This document shows, one piece after another, positions 48,941 to 60,775 of a stretch of 64,000 bases of DNA. The stretch is from positions 167,501 through 231,500 of the forward strand of contig BSBK01001118.1 in assembly GCA_027943335.1 (NCBI GenBank). Reading direction: 5' to 3'. The position numbers and the translations under genes were made by a program. This DNA comes from Chamaecyparis obtusa (lineage: Eukaryota; Streptophyta; Pinopsida; Cupressales; Cupressaceae). Numbering within the stretch: position 1 is the stretch's first letter; each line of letters starts with the position of its first letter. The notes beneath the pieces were generated by a model, which searched no databases, was not told the DNA's origin, and saw nothing but the letters and a program-made list of their open reading frames with translations.

Positions 48941-50492
48941 TGATAGGAGAGGTGGTTCTTCTCACTTTAGAGTCAACTTGAATCTTTCTAATGGTCTCTT
49001 TAATGGACCTCTTAGGGATTCTTCAAAACCTAATCCTAAGGGAAAGTCACTAAGTTCTTTACCACTCTAACCAAGATCCACCCTATCAACAAGACTCTTC
49101 AATGTATACTGAATTCCACAAGGTAGTTTCTACCAATCTAAGAAAACCTTCTCACAATGAGTTACACAGTTTAATTTCAACTTGTTTAGGTCATTTACCA
49201 ACTATATTGAATATTTGAAACCATCCATCAATCATCTCTTCATTGAGTCACTAAAATTTAGGGAAAAGGCTTAGTTGCCCCTTATAGCCCTATCCAGACA
49301 CAAAACTAGATTATCTCAAAAATTTGGTTAAAGACCCCCAAATCTAAACTAGGACCTAGATACCCTTTTCAGAAAAATTAAATATTTCCAAGTTGAGGAG
49401 ACTCCAAGTGATCTTTACAAAACCTTTCCAGTATTAGGGATTCAGTCCTTCAAAATAGGGCTAATCGATCCTTTTTCTAGTTTTTCCTTCATTACCTAAT
49501 GAAATTCAATCACTAGGTGCCACCACTACATGGAGGGTTTTGTCACCTCTTTTTTAACACTCTCCAACCTTTGGGTTTCTCTTCCAATCCAACCCTACAT
49601 TTTATAGATCTTTGTTACTATTTTTCCCTAACTGGGCTATGGCCAAGCTCACCTAGGGAAAGAGCTCAAAAATCAATCCCAACACTTCTAATCCTAAAAA
49701 AAAGGAAACATATGTAAAGTGACTCATATATCATTCCATCTAGGCCCATTTTGGTTTCCTTGGATCTAAAAACCTCGAGGAGCCATTTTTTATGTATAGT
49801 TCAAAATTGGACCAGAGAAACCTAACTTCAAAGAAATTTAAGTTTTACAATACAAAATGAAGTATAACTCCTAATCTCACACCATAAAGAATTAAGAAAC
49901 ACTCCTAATAGTATTATTACATTGTAAATAAAGACTTCTCATTCATTTATTAGTCTATGTAATTCAAAATGCTCAAAAACCTGTTAGAGTATTTCTCTAC
50001 AACCTTCCAATGAGTGAAATTTTGATTAGAATGGCATCCAAACTCAGGATCTTTCCATGAAAGTCCTTAAATATTCTTCCTCCAACTACAATAACCATTG
50101 GAACCAATCATTAACCACCTCTTGGATAAAACAAACTTTTGGACAAAGTTGTCGAGCAACTTTTCAAAATTTGCAATTATTGCTTTGAGCAAATTTTCAC
50201 ATCTCTTGGAAATTTTGATTTTTATTGTTTTGGCCACCATGGTTATATCATCTAACTCAAAACACTTCCAAAATGACCTTCTAAGCATCTAGAGTTTTCA
50301 TTCCACATTTTGACTCACATTTTCCTATAGGACATTACAAAGAAGTGGATGAACAAAAGCTTTCAAAAACTAACTTAATAAACCCTAAACCACTTCGACA
50401 TCTTCCTAATCCTTCCTAAACAATCTAATAAACTAGGAGAGAACACAATAAAAACAAAAGGAGGGATTTTCACCCTAGGTGCTCCTGCACCA
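48941..50492 (-). repeat. 3' LTR of the minus-strand chromovirus
   Basis: On the minus strand it starts TGGTGCAGGAGCACC directly after the polypurine tract (50493-50501) and ends CCTATCA at 48941. It is a direct-repeat partner of 55088-56670 with spread-out differences. Confidence 0.93.
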
Positions 50493-50501
50493 TTCTCCCC
50501 T
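50493..50501 (-). other. Polypurine tract
   Basis: AGGGGAGAA on the minus strand, directly before the TG of the 3' LTR. Confidence 0.8.
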
Positions 50502-50509
50502 AACAAAAA

Positions 50510-50720
50510 GAAGCTAATTCCCATTGGAGGTAATCAAGTTAGGATCTATCCCTAAATTTTGAAACTCTATATCCATCACCCATGTAGCTTTTGAATCCTC
50601 CTTGCTTTTTCATTTTATCAGGTACTCCATGTATACCTTAGTTATTGTCTTCTTAGCAACCCTTGAGCTCAAAATCTTCTCTTCTTTGGGCTTTGGTGGG
50701 ACTAGCAGTTTCATTGCTTT
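50510..50720 (-). pseudogene. Chromodomain-like end of the integrase
   Basis: On the minus strand RVAKKTITKVYMEYLIK followed by ATWVMDIEFQNLGID aligns with the integrase chromodomain consensus of plant chromoviruses (...YLVKWKGxPxEDATWV...). The Trp of KWKG is a stop here. In active elements this module is thought to steer integration to particular chromatin. Confidence 0.72.
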
Positions 50721-51765
50721 TATCTCCTCTACATTCTTAGATTGATGATGATCTCCTTCTAGATCTAGTCAATAATAGAGCACCAACTATACAACATTGA
50801 ATACTAGTGAAATTCCTATTTCTACAAGTAGCTCAACTTTGTAAGCATTGGGTCCATACTTGGCTAGACTGGGACAAGGACCTATTCTCCTCATTTGAAA
50901 CTTATTTGGGGAACCTATTTGTAACCTTTCTTTGTTTAGGTGCACCATAACCAGATCTCCTATATGGAATTGAACATCTCATTTTCTTTCATCCACTATT
51001 TTCTTGGTATGAGTAGTACTTTCTATTAGTGCTTTCTTCACTATATCATAAACCTATTTCATAGAATGGGAAAAATCTTCAGCATAACCACTCTTCTATG
51101 CATTACTTCCTAGGTCTCTAAACTCACATATACCCCTGGGATGAATCCCATAGACCACTTCAAAGGGGCTCTTACCTATTGATCTATTGATGGTGTCATC
51201 ATAAGAAAACTTTTCTTGAGCAAGTAAATGATCCCATGTTTGTCCATAATCTTTCGTGAGACACCTTAAGAGGTTCCCTAAGCTCCTATTAACTATCTTA
51301 GTCCATCCATCCATATTTGGATGATATGCAAAGATAAAGGAAATATTTGTACCAATATTTTTCCATAGGGTATTCCAGAAATGACTCATAAACTCAAAGT
51401 CTCTATCTAATACAATGCTTAAAGGTAGACCATGGATTCTCACTCCTTCTCTAAATAAAATATTTTCTATGTAGCATGCATCATGGGTGGTCTTACATGG
51501 CATAAAGCGATCCATCTTACTAAACCTATTCACAATCACAAAGATACTATCTAGTCCTTGCTTTGTCTTTGGAAGTCCAAATTTAAAGTCCATACTGAGA
51601 CACTTCCAAGGCCTATTTTGAATTGGGAGGGGTTGATACAACCCTACATTGGATGAAGTCCCCTTAGCCTTATAACAGACTATAAAAGTCTCTATATACC
51701 TCTAGATATCCCTGTTCATCTTTGGCTAATAGTAATACCTTTTAACAAATTCTATGGTCTTGTGA
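50721..51765 (-). pseudogene. Chromovirus integrase (minus strand)
   Basis: The open frame 51641-51096 holds the core: RPWKCLSMDFKFGLP (first Asp), VIVNRFSKMDRFMPC, IVLDRDFEFMSHFW (second Asp) and GWTKIVNRSLGNLLR, where the catalytic Glu of the usual TEVVNR is Lys. KSPFEVVYGIHPRG closes the core. Loss of the Glu alone would abolish strand transfer. Upstream decayed sequence (about 51650-51790) should hold the H-H-C-C finger, of which only traces are readable. Confidence 0.88.
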
Positions 51766-51820
51766 AGACTAAAATGTCTACTTAATGCACCATTATGTTT
51801 TTCTTGCACTAGGCTCTCTC

Positions 51821-52436
51821 TCATTGAGCCTCTAGGTACAAAAAGTTTTCCTCCCCTAAAAAAATACCTTCTTGAATAGTAAAGTCAAAGTACTCACCAT
51901 GGAAATTATTTTGGAAGTTTTTGCACACCTTGTAAACTATAGAGAAGTCCTTGTCTTCTGGATACAATTCTCTAAAACTCTCTATGCCAATGCTTCTTAA
52001 CTGGATTTCTTGGACTGTGACAAATCTTCTTCTCAATACATCTTCCACCTTATTTTTGAGTCCCTTCTTATGCTTGATGATAAAGGTGTAGGATGGGATA
52101 TACTCCACCCACTTCATATGCTTATGACTCAGTCTATCTTGTAAGTTAAGGAAGCTCAAAGCTTGATTGTCAGCATAGAACAAAACTTATTTAGGGAGGA
52201 GATAATGCCTCCATATAACTCCAGATCATAGGAAGAGTACCTTCTATTTGCATCACTTAGCTTTTCACTATGAAAGGCCATGGGTCTTCCTTCCTAACTT
52301 AGGACTACTCCAATGGAAGTGTGACTGGCATCACATTCAACAATGAACAGTTTCTCAAAACTACGAAGTACTAATATAGGTTTGGTATCTATCCTCTTCT
52401 TCAAGGTCTCAAACCATATTTTAGCTTGTTCATTCC
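51821..52436 (-). pseudogene. Chromovirus RNase H (minus strand)
   Basis: Pieces in order: FIVECDASHTSIGVVLS, then RYSSYDLELYG where the Glu-bearing motif lies, VFYADNQALSFLNLQDRLSH (normally TDHQAL) and HMKWVEYIPSYTFIIKHKKG. The element class and order match the plus-strand copy at 60780-61260. The Asp of TDHQAL is kept as ADNQAL. Confidence 0.82.
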
Positions 52437-53165
52437 ACTAGAATTTAGTCTTCATACCTCCCTTTATGGTATCCAAAATAGGTTCACATATTTCACTGAA
52501 TTGTCTAATAAATTTTCTATAAAATTGTGCTAGGCCATGAAAACTCCTAACCTTTGTAGAAGACTTAGGTGTAGGCAATTTCAATATTTCTTCCACCTTT
52601 CTTGTGTCCATCTTCAAATTCCCTTCAGTGATAACAAATCCTAGGTACACAAACTCTTTCTTTAAGAACTCACTCTTTTCTAAGTTGATTGTCAACTTCT
52701 CCTCATGTAACATTTGCATTACCATTTGCAGATGCTTGAGATGATCCTCCTTTGTTTTTTTTAACACCAAGATGTCATCTAGATACACAAAAGCCCATTT
52801 CCCTATGAAATCTATCAACACTTCATTTATTAGCCTCATAAAGGTTCTTGAGGCATTAGACAACCCAAAGGGAATAAAAAGCCACTCATAGAGTCCTTAT
52901 GTGGTCTTAAAAAATTTCTTCCACTCATCTCCCTCCTTGATCCTTATTTGGTGGTATCCACTTTTAAGGTCTATCTTTGAAAAATACTTTGCCCCTCCTA
53001 GGCATTCCATTAAGTCTTCAATCCTAGGGATAGGAAACCTATACCTTATAGTAATCCTATCTATGGCCCTAGAGGTTGTACATAATCTCCAAGTAACACC
53101 TTTCATTGGGGCTAGGATAGTGGGAACAACACATGGTCTTTTGCTCTTCCTAATCAAACCCTAGT
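52437..53165 (-). pseudogene. Chromovirus reverse transcriptase (minus strand)
   Basis: Two open frames, 53157-52897 and 52863-52438, give [72 protein letters not shown] (catalytic YLDD) and RSFHGLAQFYRKFIRQFSEI. A stop separates them. [11 protein letters not shown] and YLDDIL are the chromovirus wording. The catalytic Asp residues are intact. Confidence 0.93.
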
Positions 53166-53499
53166 CAAGTAACTCTTTGCTTTGTTTAGAAATTTCATTA
53201 TTCTATTGTGGGCTCATCTTATAGGCTTCTTTATTAGGGAATGAGGCTCTTGGGATAAAGTCAGTTTGATGAATAATAGCTCTCTGAGGGGGTAGGGTAG
53301 TTGGTTGACCATCACTAACAATATTCTTATACTTGTGTAGCAATTCTTATACCTCTAAAGGTAGTTATTCTTTCTTGTCTACCCTTTCATCCTTAGGCTT
53401 AAATACTAAGGCAAAGCCCACTCCTACTTCTTCTAATGTCTTCACAAAATCCTTTTTCTCTCACTAAGAGTATATTGGGACCCCCCTTCTTCACTTCTC

Positions 53500-53840
53500 C
53501 ATCTTCCAAGATTGACTAAATCTTGAATGTTACCCAATCTTTCTTAAAGGTGTAAGATTTATTGACTCCATCATGCATAGCAATTCTGTCAAACTGCCAA
53601 GGTCTTCCCAAAAAAAGATGGCAAGCATCCATGGGAAAGACATCACATAAAATCATATCCTTGTATCTCCATATAGAGAACTCTACCCATGCCTTCTCAT
53701 TAACTAACACATGTTGATGTTTACTCAAGAAAGTAACTTTTTAAGGGTTAGTATGAGGGATTCTTTTCAATTTAAGCTTTTTGATTTCTTCCATGGAGAT
53801 AATGTTATCAATAGAACCAGAATCTATGACAACTTTGCAA
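53500..53840 (-). pseudogene. Chromovirus aspartic protease (minus strand)
   Basis: DSGSIDNII at about 53820 is the active-site motif. It is followed by LVNEKAWVEFSIWRYKDMIL and CDVFPMDACHLFLGRPWQFD and ends HDGVNKSYTFKKD (open frame 53728-53516). One stop lies between. It is the best preserved protease motif in the window. Confidence 0.85.
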
Positions 53841-53959
53841 ACTTTACCTAGAATCTTTCTTTTGACTCTGAATAGGGATCTTCTCTGACTCCAATGCCAC
53901 CTCTACTATTTTTCTACTAGAAGACTCTTCTTGCACATAATTTACTCTTTTCTAACTTC

Positions 53960-55069
53960 TTTGGGATGATGAATTATATTCTAGACACCTATAGGTAGGG
54001 TGTCCATATTGGTGATATCTATAGCATTTTTTACCTGAGGAATAAGATCATCTTCCCTAGCTATTGGATCTTCCTCTTGAATTGTTATTAGAGCCTCTTC
54101 CCCTATTATAGCCTCCTCTACTATTACTTGACTCTCCTTGGTTATCAGTGAGCTTGGACTCACCCTGGCTTCTTGATTCCAAGGTCCTTCCTCCAAAGTC
54201 TCCTCTCTAACTTTTTCTATCTCTCCTTCTACCTCTACCCCTAATAATTTAGTCATACTTCTTCTTAAGCTTCTCCTCCACCTTTACGGATAACTGATAA
54301 CATTGGTGTACAATTTTTGGACTTAAGAGACTAATTTCCTCTTGTATACTCCATCTCAACCCATTTGGGTACCTAGCCACTTTTAAATTTTTCTCTTCCA
54401 TCACAAGTGACCTCAAACATAACTTGTGAAACTCCTTTGTATAGGCACTTACTTCAAGGTCTTTTTATCTTAATTTTTGCCTCTTCTTGTGCAACTGCAC
54501 CTCATAGTCATTTGGTAGATAAGTCTCTCTTATCTTGGCCATCATACCTTTCCAACTGGTTATAGGATTCTTTTCTTGATTCTTTCATCTTGGAAAAAAT
54601 TCTACCAAGTGAGAGTTGTCCCTCTCAACCTTGTCTTGGCTACTCTACCTTTTGAGCTTCTGTTACACTATCATGTTCAAAGTGATTTTCAAGTCTTATC
54701 CATTCCATGATCACTTCTGGTTCCATTTTACCACTAAATAGAGGCAAATGTTCTAATTTTGTACCTCTCATAGCTTTTAAATCTTTAAGGAATGGTTCTC
54801 TTGGAGTATAGGGTCAAGCTCTGGCACTACATCTTCTTTTTCCACTGACTTTCCTTTCTCTTCATTCTCTCTTACCAACTCACTTAGTGTAGCTGATCAA
54901 AGTTGCACTTCCTCTAACTTAGTTGCCATCTATGCCAACTGTTCTTTTAGGATTCTATTATCCTCTCTTTTTTCTTCCACTTCTTTTTCTAACTCAACAT
55001 TAGTCACCATTTTGCTTGAATCCACTGATTTTGGTGAATACAACATCCAAAATCCACAAGCCCAATCTT
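53960..55069 (-). pseudogene. Chromovirus gag (minus strand)
   Basis: Starts behind the PBS with a coiled-coil segment (MVTNVELEKEVEEKREDNRI), continues through broken capsid-like sequence and a glutamate-rich part (open frame 54256-53981), and ends in CYRYHQYGHPTYRC, a zinc knuckle in which the second Cys is Tyr. Heavily decayed. Confidence 0.72.
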
Positions 55070-55085
55070 TAGGCTTTGATACCAA
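55070..55085 (-). other. Primer-binding site, initiator-tRNA-Met type
   Basis: TTGGTATCAAAGCCT on the minus strand, a couple of bases inside the 5' LTR end at 55088. Confidence 0.85.
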
Positions 55086-55087
55086 TC

Positions 55088-56670
55088 TGATAGGAGTGGT
55101 GGTTCTTCTCACTTTAGCGTCAGATTGACTCTTTGTTGTGGTATCTTTAATGTACCTCTTAGGGATTATTCAAACCCTTATCCTCAGGCCAAGTCACTAA
55201 GTTTTTAACCCCTCTAACCAACATCCACCCTATCGACAAGAATCTTCAATGCATTCTAAATTCCACAAGATAGTTTCTACCAATCTAAACCAAACTTATC
55301 ACAATGAGTTTCAGGGTTGAATTTCAACCTTTTTAGGTCATTTACCAACTATCTTGAATATTTGAAACCATCCTTCAATCATCTCTTCATTGAGTTCCTA
55401 CAATTTAGGAAAAAGGCCTAGTTGCCCCTTGTAGCCCTATTGAAACACAAAAACTAGATTATCTCACAAATTTTGTTAAGGACCTCCAAATATAATCTAG
55501 GATATAGATACCCTTTTTAGAAACATTAAATATTTTAAATGTGAGGAAACTCCAATTCATCCGTACAACACCTTACCACTATTAGTGATTCAGTCTTTAA
55601 AAATAGGGCTAATTGATCCTTTTTCTGAGTTTTCCTTCATTAGCTATTATAATTTGATCACCAAGTACCATCACTACATGGAGGGTCATTTTACCTATTT
55701 TTTAACACTCTCCAACCTTTGAGTTTCTCCTACCAATCCAATCCTGCATTTTATAGCTCTCTATTACTATTTTTCCCTAATTGGGCTATGGCCAAGCTCG
55801 CCTAGGGCAAGAGCTCAAAAATAAATCCCAACACTTCTAATCCTAAATAAAAAGGTTCAAACATATTTACAATGACTCCTCTATCATTCAATCTAGGCCC
55901 ATTTTTCTTTCCTTGGATCCAAGAACCTTGAGGAGCCATTTTCTATGTACAGTTTAGAGTTGGACCAGAGAAACTTAACTTCAAATAAATTTAAGTTTGC
56001 AATACAAAATGAAGTCTAACTCCTAATCTCACACCATAAATAATTAAGAAACACTCCTAATAAGATAATTACAAGTGAAATAAAGACTTCTAATTCATTT
56101 ATTATTCTATGCAATTCAAAATGCTCGGAAACCTGTCATAGTATTTCTCTGCAACCTTCCAAAGAGTGAAATTTTGATCAGAATGGCATCCAAACTTAGG
56201 ATATTTCCATGGAAGTCCTTAAATTTTCTTTCTCCAACTAAAAAAACCATTGAAACCAATCATTAACCACTTCTTGGACAAACCAACTTTTGGACAAAGT
56301 TGTCGAGCAACTTTTCAAAAGTTGCAAAGTTGCAATTGTTGCTTTGAGCAACTTTTCACATCTCTTGGCAATTTTGATTTTTCTTGTTTTGTCCACAATG
56401 GTTATATCATCTAATGCCTAATTTCACTTTCTAGGACAAAAAAATTCCAAAATGACCTTCTAAGCATCTAGAGTGTTCATTCCACATTTTGACTTGCATT
56501 GTCCTCTAGGACATTACAAAGAAGTGGATGAACAAAAGCTTTCAAAAACTAACTTAAAAAACCCTGAACCACTTCAACATCTTCCTAATCCTTGCTAAAC
56601 TAGATAAGAAAATAGGAGAGAACACAATTAAAAAAAAGGAGGAATTTTCACCCTAGGTGCTCCTACACCG
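55088..56670 (-). repeat. 5' LTR of the minus-strand chromovirus
   Basis: Partner of 48941-50492. Its outer terminus reads ACACCG instead of the CACCA of the other LTR (a terminal A to G change), followed by the TSD GGAAC. Confidence 0.93.
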
Positions 56671-58057
56671 GGAACCCACTCATAATGTTCCCTCCTTTCA
56701 TTGCTTGCTTGAATACACGACTTGCAAGATTCACTAACTCTTCTTAGCCAATTTCAATGTGGGGGTTATTTGACATCCATGTAGTTCTTTGTTATTTGAA
56801 GAAATTTTTGAAAGGAGATAAAATACTAACATCCAATGGTTGTATTTTATGGCTTTTATGAGCAGGTAATTTTAGCAAGTCAATTCCTAAGTGCTTGGCT
56901 TCTTCTATCATCTTGAATGCCACATGGATGCCATGACCATAAAATAAAGAAGTGCCTTATTAGTGGGTGAAACCCCTCTACTAGGAATGGATGCTGCAAA
57001 AATTTATAACCAGTTAAGAAACAATTCATTTGTCATCCATGCATGATCTTGACATGTCATGCATACATCAGCCTCACAATTTTTAATGTAATTTCTAATT
57101 TACCTTTTTTTGTTTAAATATGTAAAACCAAGGAATAATCATTCCATATGCACTAACAAAAGCCAAAACTATGACCCAATATCTACCTTTTGACATCAAG
57201 TGGGGTACATATCTCCGCTGCAATCTAGCAATCACTCTCATTCCACAGTTCCTATCAGCTTGAACACTAGTCTAATCAGAATTCCAAGTTCTACTAGATC
57301 CATAGTGGTTAACATTGTAGATGTTATCCAAGTTGTCATAGAATGATGACACAATAGAATGTCATACCATAAATTCTTAGTCATTATCCACTCCTTCAAC
57401 TATTCTCATATCCAAATCAAGGTTCCTATGATAAAAACTAGCGCACCATGATTTCCCTAGCATACCACTGTTGAATGGGTTTGGCCTATTCCCACAAATT
57501 TGGTCAATAGTTATTTTTAGTTGACTAATAAATAGATTGTTCCCAAGTTCTTCCATTTCCCTACACCATTGGACAATTTTAACCTCTTCCTATTTAGATA
57601 AAATGATATGTGGTCCCCGAACAGTGGTTTGTGATGTTAGCCATGACCTCAAACTGGTATTAGGGACACCAAACTTGATTGTTGCAGATCTAATTGATAT
57701 CCCCTGCTCTTCTACATAGGCAATTTCTTATCTCATGTCATGTTTGGTCCATTTTCCTCCTCTCTTTAACTAACTAACAATTTCAACATTTTAAACAACA
57801 TGCTTTTCCAACATAGTAGACTCATTGCCACATGCAATGTTTATTTCTTGGCTCCGATCAAAAATATTAATTTATTTATTAGGGATTTTATCCACTAGAT
57901 TTGTGAAGTGTACTCCATGAGTCACTCTAACTCTACCTCTACCTTCAACTCTTCCTTCTACCTCACTCACTTCGGGACTCTAAATTCCTTCTGATGTCAT
58001 ACCCTTTCTACCTCTACCTCTACCTCTACCTCTACCCTTCCCTTTACCTTGTGTCAT
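56671..58057 (-). pseudogene. pogo/jerky-like DDE transposase, N-terminal part
   Basis: From the ATG at 58057 the minus strand codes a basic glycine/arginine stretch (GKGKGRGRGRGRGRKG). A helix-turn-helix DNA-binding region follows at about 57750-57600 (AYVEEQGISIRSATIKFGVP). The DDE_1 domain then includes YWVIVLAFVSAYGMIIPWFY, LFYGHGIHVAFKMIEEAKHL, HKIQPLDVSILSPFKNFF and, at the break, NIMSGF. These transposases cut and paste their own element. The first catalytic Asp (family NVDET) reads Asn and the second (family DGHGSH) reads Tyr, so the enzyme is dead. Many stops and shifts are present. Continues at 48940 beyond the chromovirus. Confidence 0.85.
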
Positions 58058-58102
58058 TTTTCTCAATTAACCTACATGAGACAATCAAGTTAAACTCAAT
58101 AA

Positions 58103-58429
58103 TGAAGCAGGAGCATCTTGGGTGTAAGGGAAATCTTGCATCACCCAAAAAATAAAATTCTAGTTTCTTTTCAATAAGGGCTATCTTGTGCAGAGCTTCT
58201 ATTTTTGGAAATTTACTATTTTTAGTAAGTTTTTCATTTCAGTTGAGAATGCTCTATTTTCTTCCCTGGAGGTTCACTTTGGTCATATCAGCCTACTAGT
58301 AAATTTTCATTGCAAGATCAAGACTAGTTTTGACAATATTAAAAAAAAATTGTATTGGCAGTAGGGTACAAAAACTTCAAACTCAATTTTGAAGGCTTTA
58401 GAGGCTCCAAACGGGGTCAAAACTTTAGC
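58103..58429 (+). repeat. Truncated 5' LTR of the plus-strand chromovirus
   Basis: Matches 62782-63124 (first ~340 bp of the 3' LTR), apart from the (TA)n insert there, and stops at GTCAAAACTTTAGC. The remaining ~510 bp of LTR and the PBS are absent. Confidence 0.88.
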
Positions 58430-59290
58430 AAGAGGAAGAAAGTCTTTTTCGATCCATTCCAAGATTGGGAAACAACCTAAGATTGAGGTTCGTACATTTT
58501 TTAGGAAATCTCAACCCAGAGGAGTTGATCGACTGGATCAATGAATTAAAATAATATTTTGAGTATGAAGATATCAAGGATCTGAATAGGGTCAAGTATG
58601 CAAAGGCTAAATTGAAGGGTCATACGAAAATCTAGTGGCAAGAGATTCAATTGGAGTGAAATAGAAGAGGAAAGGATAAAATCACAAGATGGGATCAGAT
58701 GCTATATAAATTGAAGGAAAGTTCATTCTTGTTGATTATGATCTTGATCTATTGAAGAAAATGCAAGATTTGAAACACGCAGGGAGATTTGTCCAGGAGT
58801 ATATGGAAGAGTTCTATCGAATCTTCATCACAACAGGCCATGCAAAAGCTGATAAGGAGAAATTTGAATGTTACCTTAATGGGTTGAGACCAGGTATTTA
58901 GGAGGAGTCAAATTTGGTCAGAAAATGAATAGTATTGAATAGGTATACCCGTTTTCCCTAAAAGTAGAGGAAAAGTTGAAATAGAAGTTTGAGATGAGGG
59001 AAAATGGAATAGGTCATGGTGGAAGATCTAGTGGATGGTCTTATGGAGGCCAAAATGAAGATCAAAAAAACAAGGATGAGGCCAATAGCAGTCAAAATCA
59101 AAGAGGAAATAATTTCAATCACTTCCATGATCATAATAATAGAGATCATAGAGCAAGGGGAAGAGGACAAGGATCAGGAGGAGGAGGCTTCCATGGACCA
59201 TGTTTTCATTGTGGAGAAGAAGGTCATGGGGCATATGAATGTCCACAATACCAAGGAAGGATAGATAGGAGAACTAAAGGCTAGGCTAGA
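58430..59290 (+). pseudogene. Chromovirus gag (plus strand)
   Basis: Retrotrans_gag pieces are FLGNLNPEELIDWINELK, YFEYEDIKDLNRVKYAKAKL, WDQMLYKLKE, then after a shift LLKKMQDLKHAGRFVQEYME and YRIFITTGHAKADKEKFECY. A glycine/arginine/asparagine-rich stretch (59000-59190) and a perfect zinc knuckle CFHCGEEGHGAYEC at about 59200 follow. Gag packages the RNA, and the knuckle binds it. The N terminus is missing because of the 5' deletion. Confidence 0.88.
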
Positions 59291-59399
59291 GTTGTGCATG
59301 TGCATGAAGATGCCAAATCATCACATTTTGAAGATGTTGAAAGAGGAGAAGTCCTGGTTAAAAGAAAAGTCATGCTGAGTGGTGAGAATGAACCTGAGA

Positions 59400-59800
59400 A
59401 AAGGAGGAGATTGTTTCACACTAGGTTCAAGTGTTAGGATAAATGTTGCATTGTGATTATTGATAGTGGAAGCACTGAAAATTTGGTGTCAAAAGAGATG
59501 GTCACAAAGTTAAAGTTCAAGAGGAATAAATACCCACATCCATACTAGATCACCTGGGTGCAGGGTGACCACAAGGTCATGGTCAATGAATAGTGCCTAG
59601 TGATGTTCAACATTGGCAGATACCATGATGAGGTACTATGTGATAGCATACCTATGGATGCATGTCATATTTTGATGGGTAGGTCATGGAATTTTGACAG
59701 GTGTGTTATACATGATGGTCATGTGAATACCTATTCCCTGACAAAGGATGGAGTGTGACATAAGCTAAAGCCATTGAAGGACATAGAAGAAAAGGTAAGT
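59400..59800 (+). pseudogene. Chromovirus aspartic protease (plus strand)
   Basis: VIIDSGSTENLVSKEMVTKL carries the intact active-site DSG. HDEVLCDSIPMDACHILMGR and then NFDRCVIHDGHVNTYSLTKD complete the domain. Two stops interrupt. Confidence 0.88.
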
Positions 59801-59999
59801 AGTAATGCAAGAATAAGTTTTTTTGATGGAAGAAAGTTCCTAGAGGGTATGAGGCATGAGCATATGTGGTTTTCTATAATTCCAAAAGGTGGTAAAGAGG
59901 AAGTAGAAGATGTACCTGTAGAAGTTACAGATTTGTTGAATGAGTTTTAGGATATTGTATCTGATAATGTCCTTGATGGATTACCACATGTAAGGAAGA

Positions 60000-60775
60000 T
60001 CAGTCATCAGATGGACTTGATTCTAGGAACCAATTTTCCAAATAAGGTAGCACATAGAATGACACCAGTAGAAAGTGAAGAGTTGAACAAACAAGTATAG
60101 GATTTGTTATAGAAGGGGTTGATTTGAGAGAGTCTGGGTCCATGTGTTGTACTAGCAGTATTAGTACCAAAGAAGAATGGAGGATGTGTATGGATTTTAG
60201 GGCTATCAACAAGATCATAATCAAGTATAGGTTTCCATTGCCACAGATGGATTATATTATGGATTGTTCGAGTGGAGTTGTGTATTTTCCAAAGATAGAT
60301 CTAAAAAGTGGATATCATCATATTCAAATTGAAGGAGATGAATGGAAGACTTATTTCAAGATAAAGGAAGGGTTGTATGAGTGGTTAGTCATGCCTTTTG
60401 GGCTAACCAATGCACCGAGCACTTTCATGTGGCTCATTAATGAGGTTCTTAAATAATTTCTAGGTAAGTTTTTCATTGTTTACCTAGATGATATTTTGAT
60501 CTTTAGTAAGACATTGGATGAGAATATAATGCATATTCGTAGGGTGTTTGAGAAGTTAAGGGAAGAGAAATTTTTGATTAATTTGAAGAAGTGCAGTTTT
60601 GTGAAGGAGTTAGTGTATCTGGGGTTTGTAGTTTTAGCAGAAGGTATAAAAATGGATCCAAAGAAAGTGAAGGCTATCCTTGAATGTCCTACTCCAAGGA
60701 GTGCTACTAAGGTAAGATCTTTTCATGGTTTGGCTAGCTTCTACAGAAAAATTTATCAAGATTTTTAGCAGTTTT
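60000..60775 (+). pseudogene. Chromovirus reverse transcriptase (plus strand)
   Basis: Ordered motifs: [20 protein letters not shown] (partly read across a shift), [54 protein letters not shown] (catalytic YLDD) and RSFHGLASFYRK. Open frames 60124-60456 and 60496-60768. Few lesions, so this is the best preserved polymerase in the window. Confidence 0.93.

Larger units (their letters stand above)
48941..56670 (-). mobile_element. Chromovirus (Ty3/gypsy) inserted in the transposase pseudogene
   Basis: LTRs at 48941-50492 and 55088-56670 share TGATAGGAG(A/T)GGTGGTTCTTCTC at the left and CCCTAGGTGCTCCT at the right on the plus strand. The flanks are AGAAC (48936-48940) and GGAAC (56671-56675), a TSD with one mismatch. 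On the minus strand a tRNA-iMet PBS follows the right LTR and AGGGGAGAA precedes the left one. Gag, protease, RT, RNase H, integrase and a chromodomain-like end are in the order of chromoviruses. Every ORF is broken. Confidence 0.93.

Noticed and set aside
59016..59264. Isoleucine-rich 82-codon frame overlapping the gag zinc knuckle
   Set aside because: The other frame (58994-59284) carries the CX2CX4HX4C knuckle and the Gly/Arg-rich gag segment, so this is a shadow frame.
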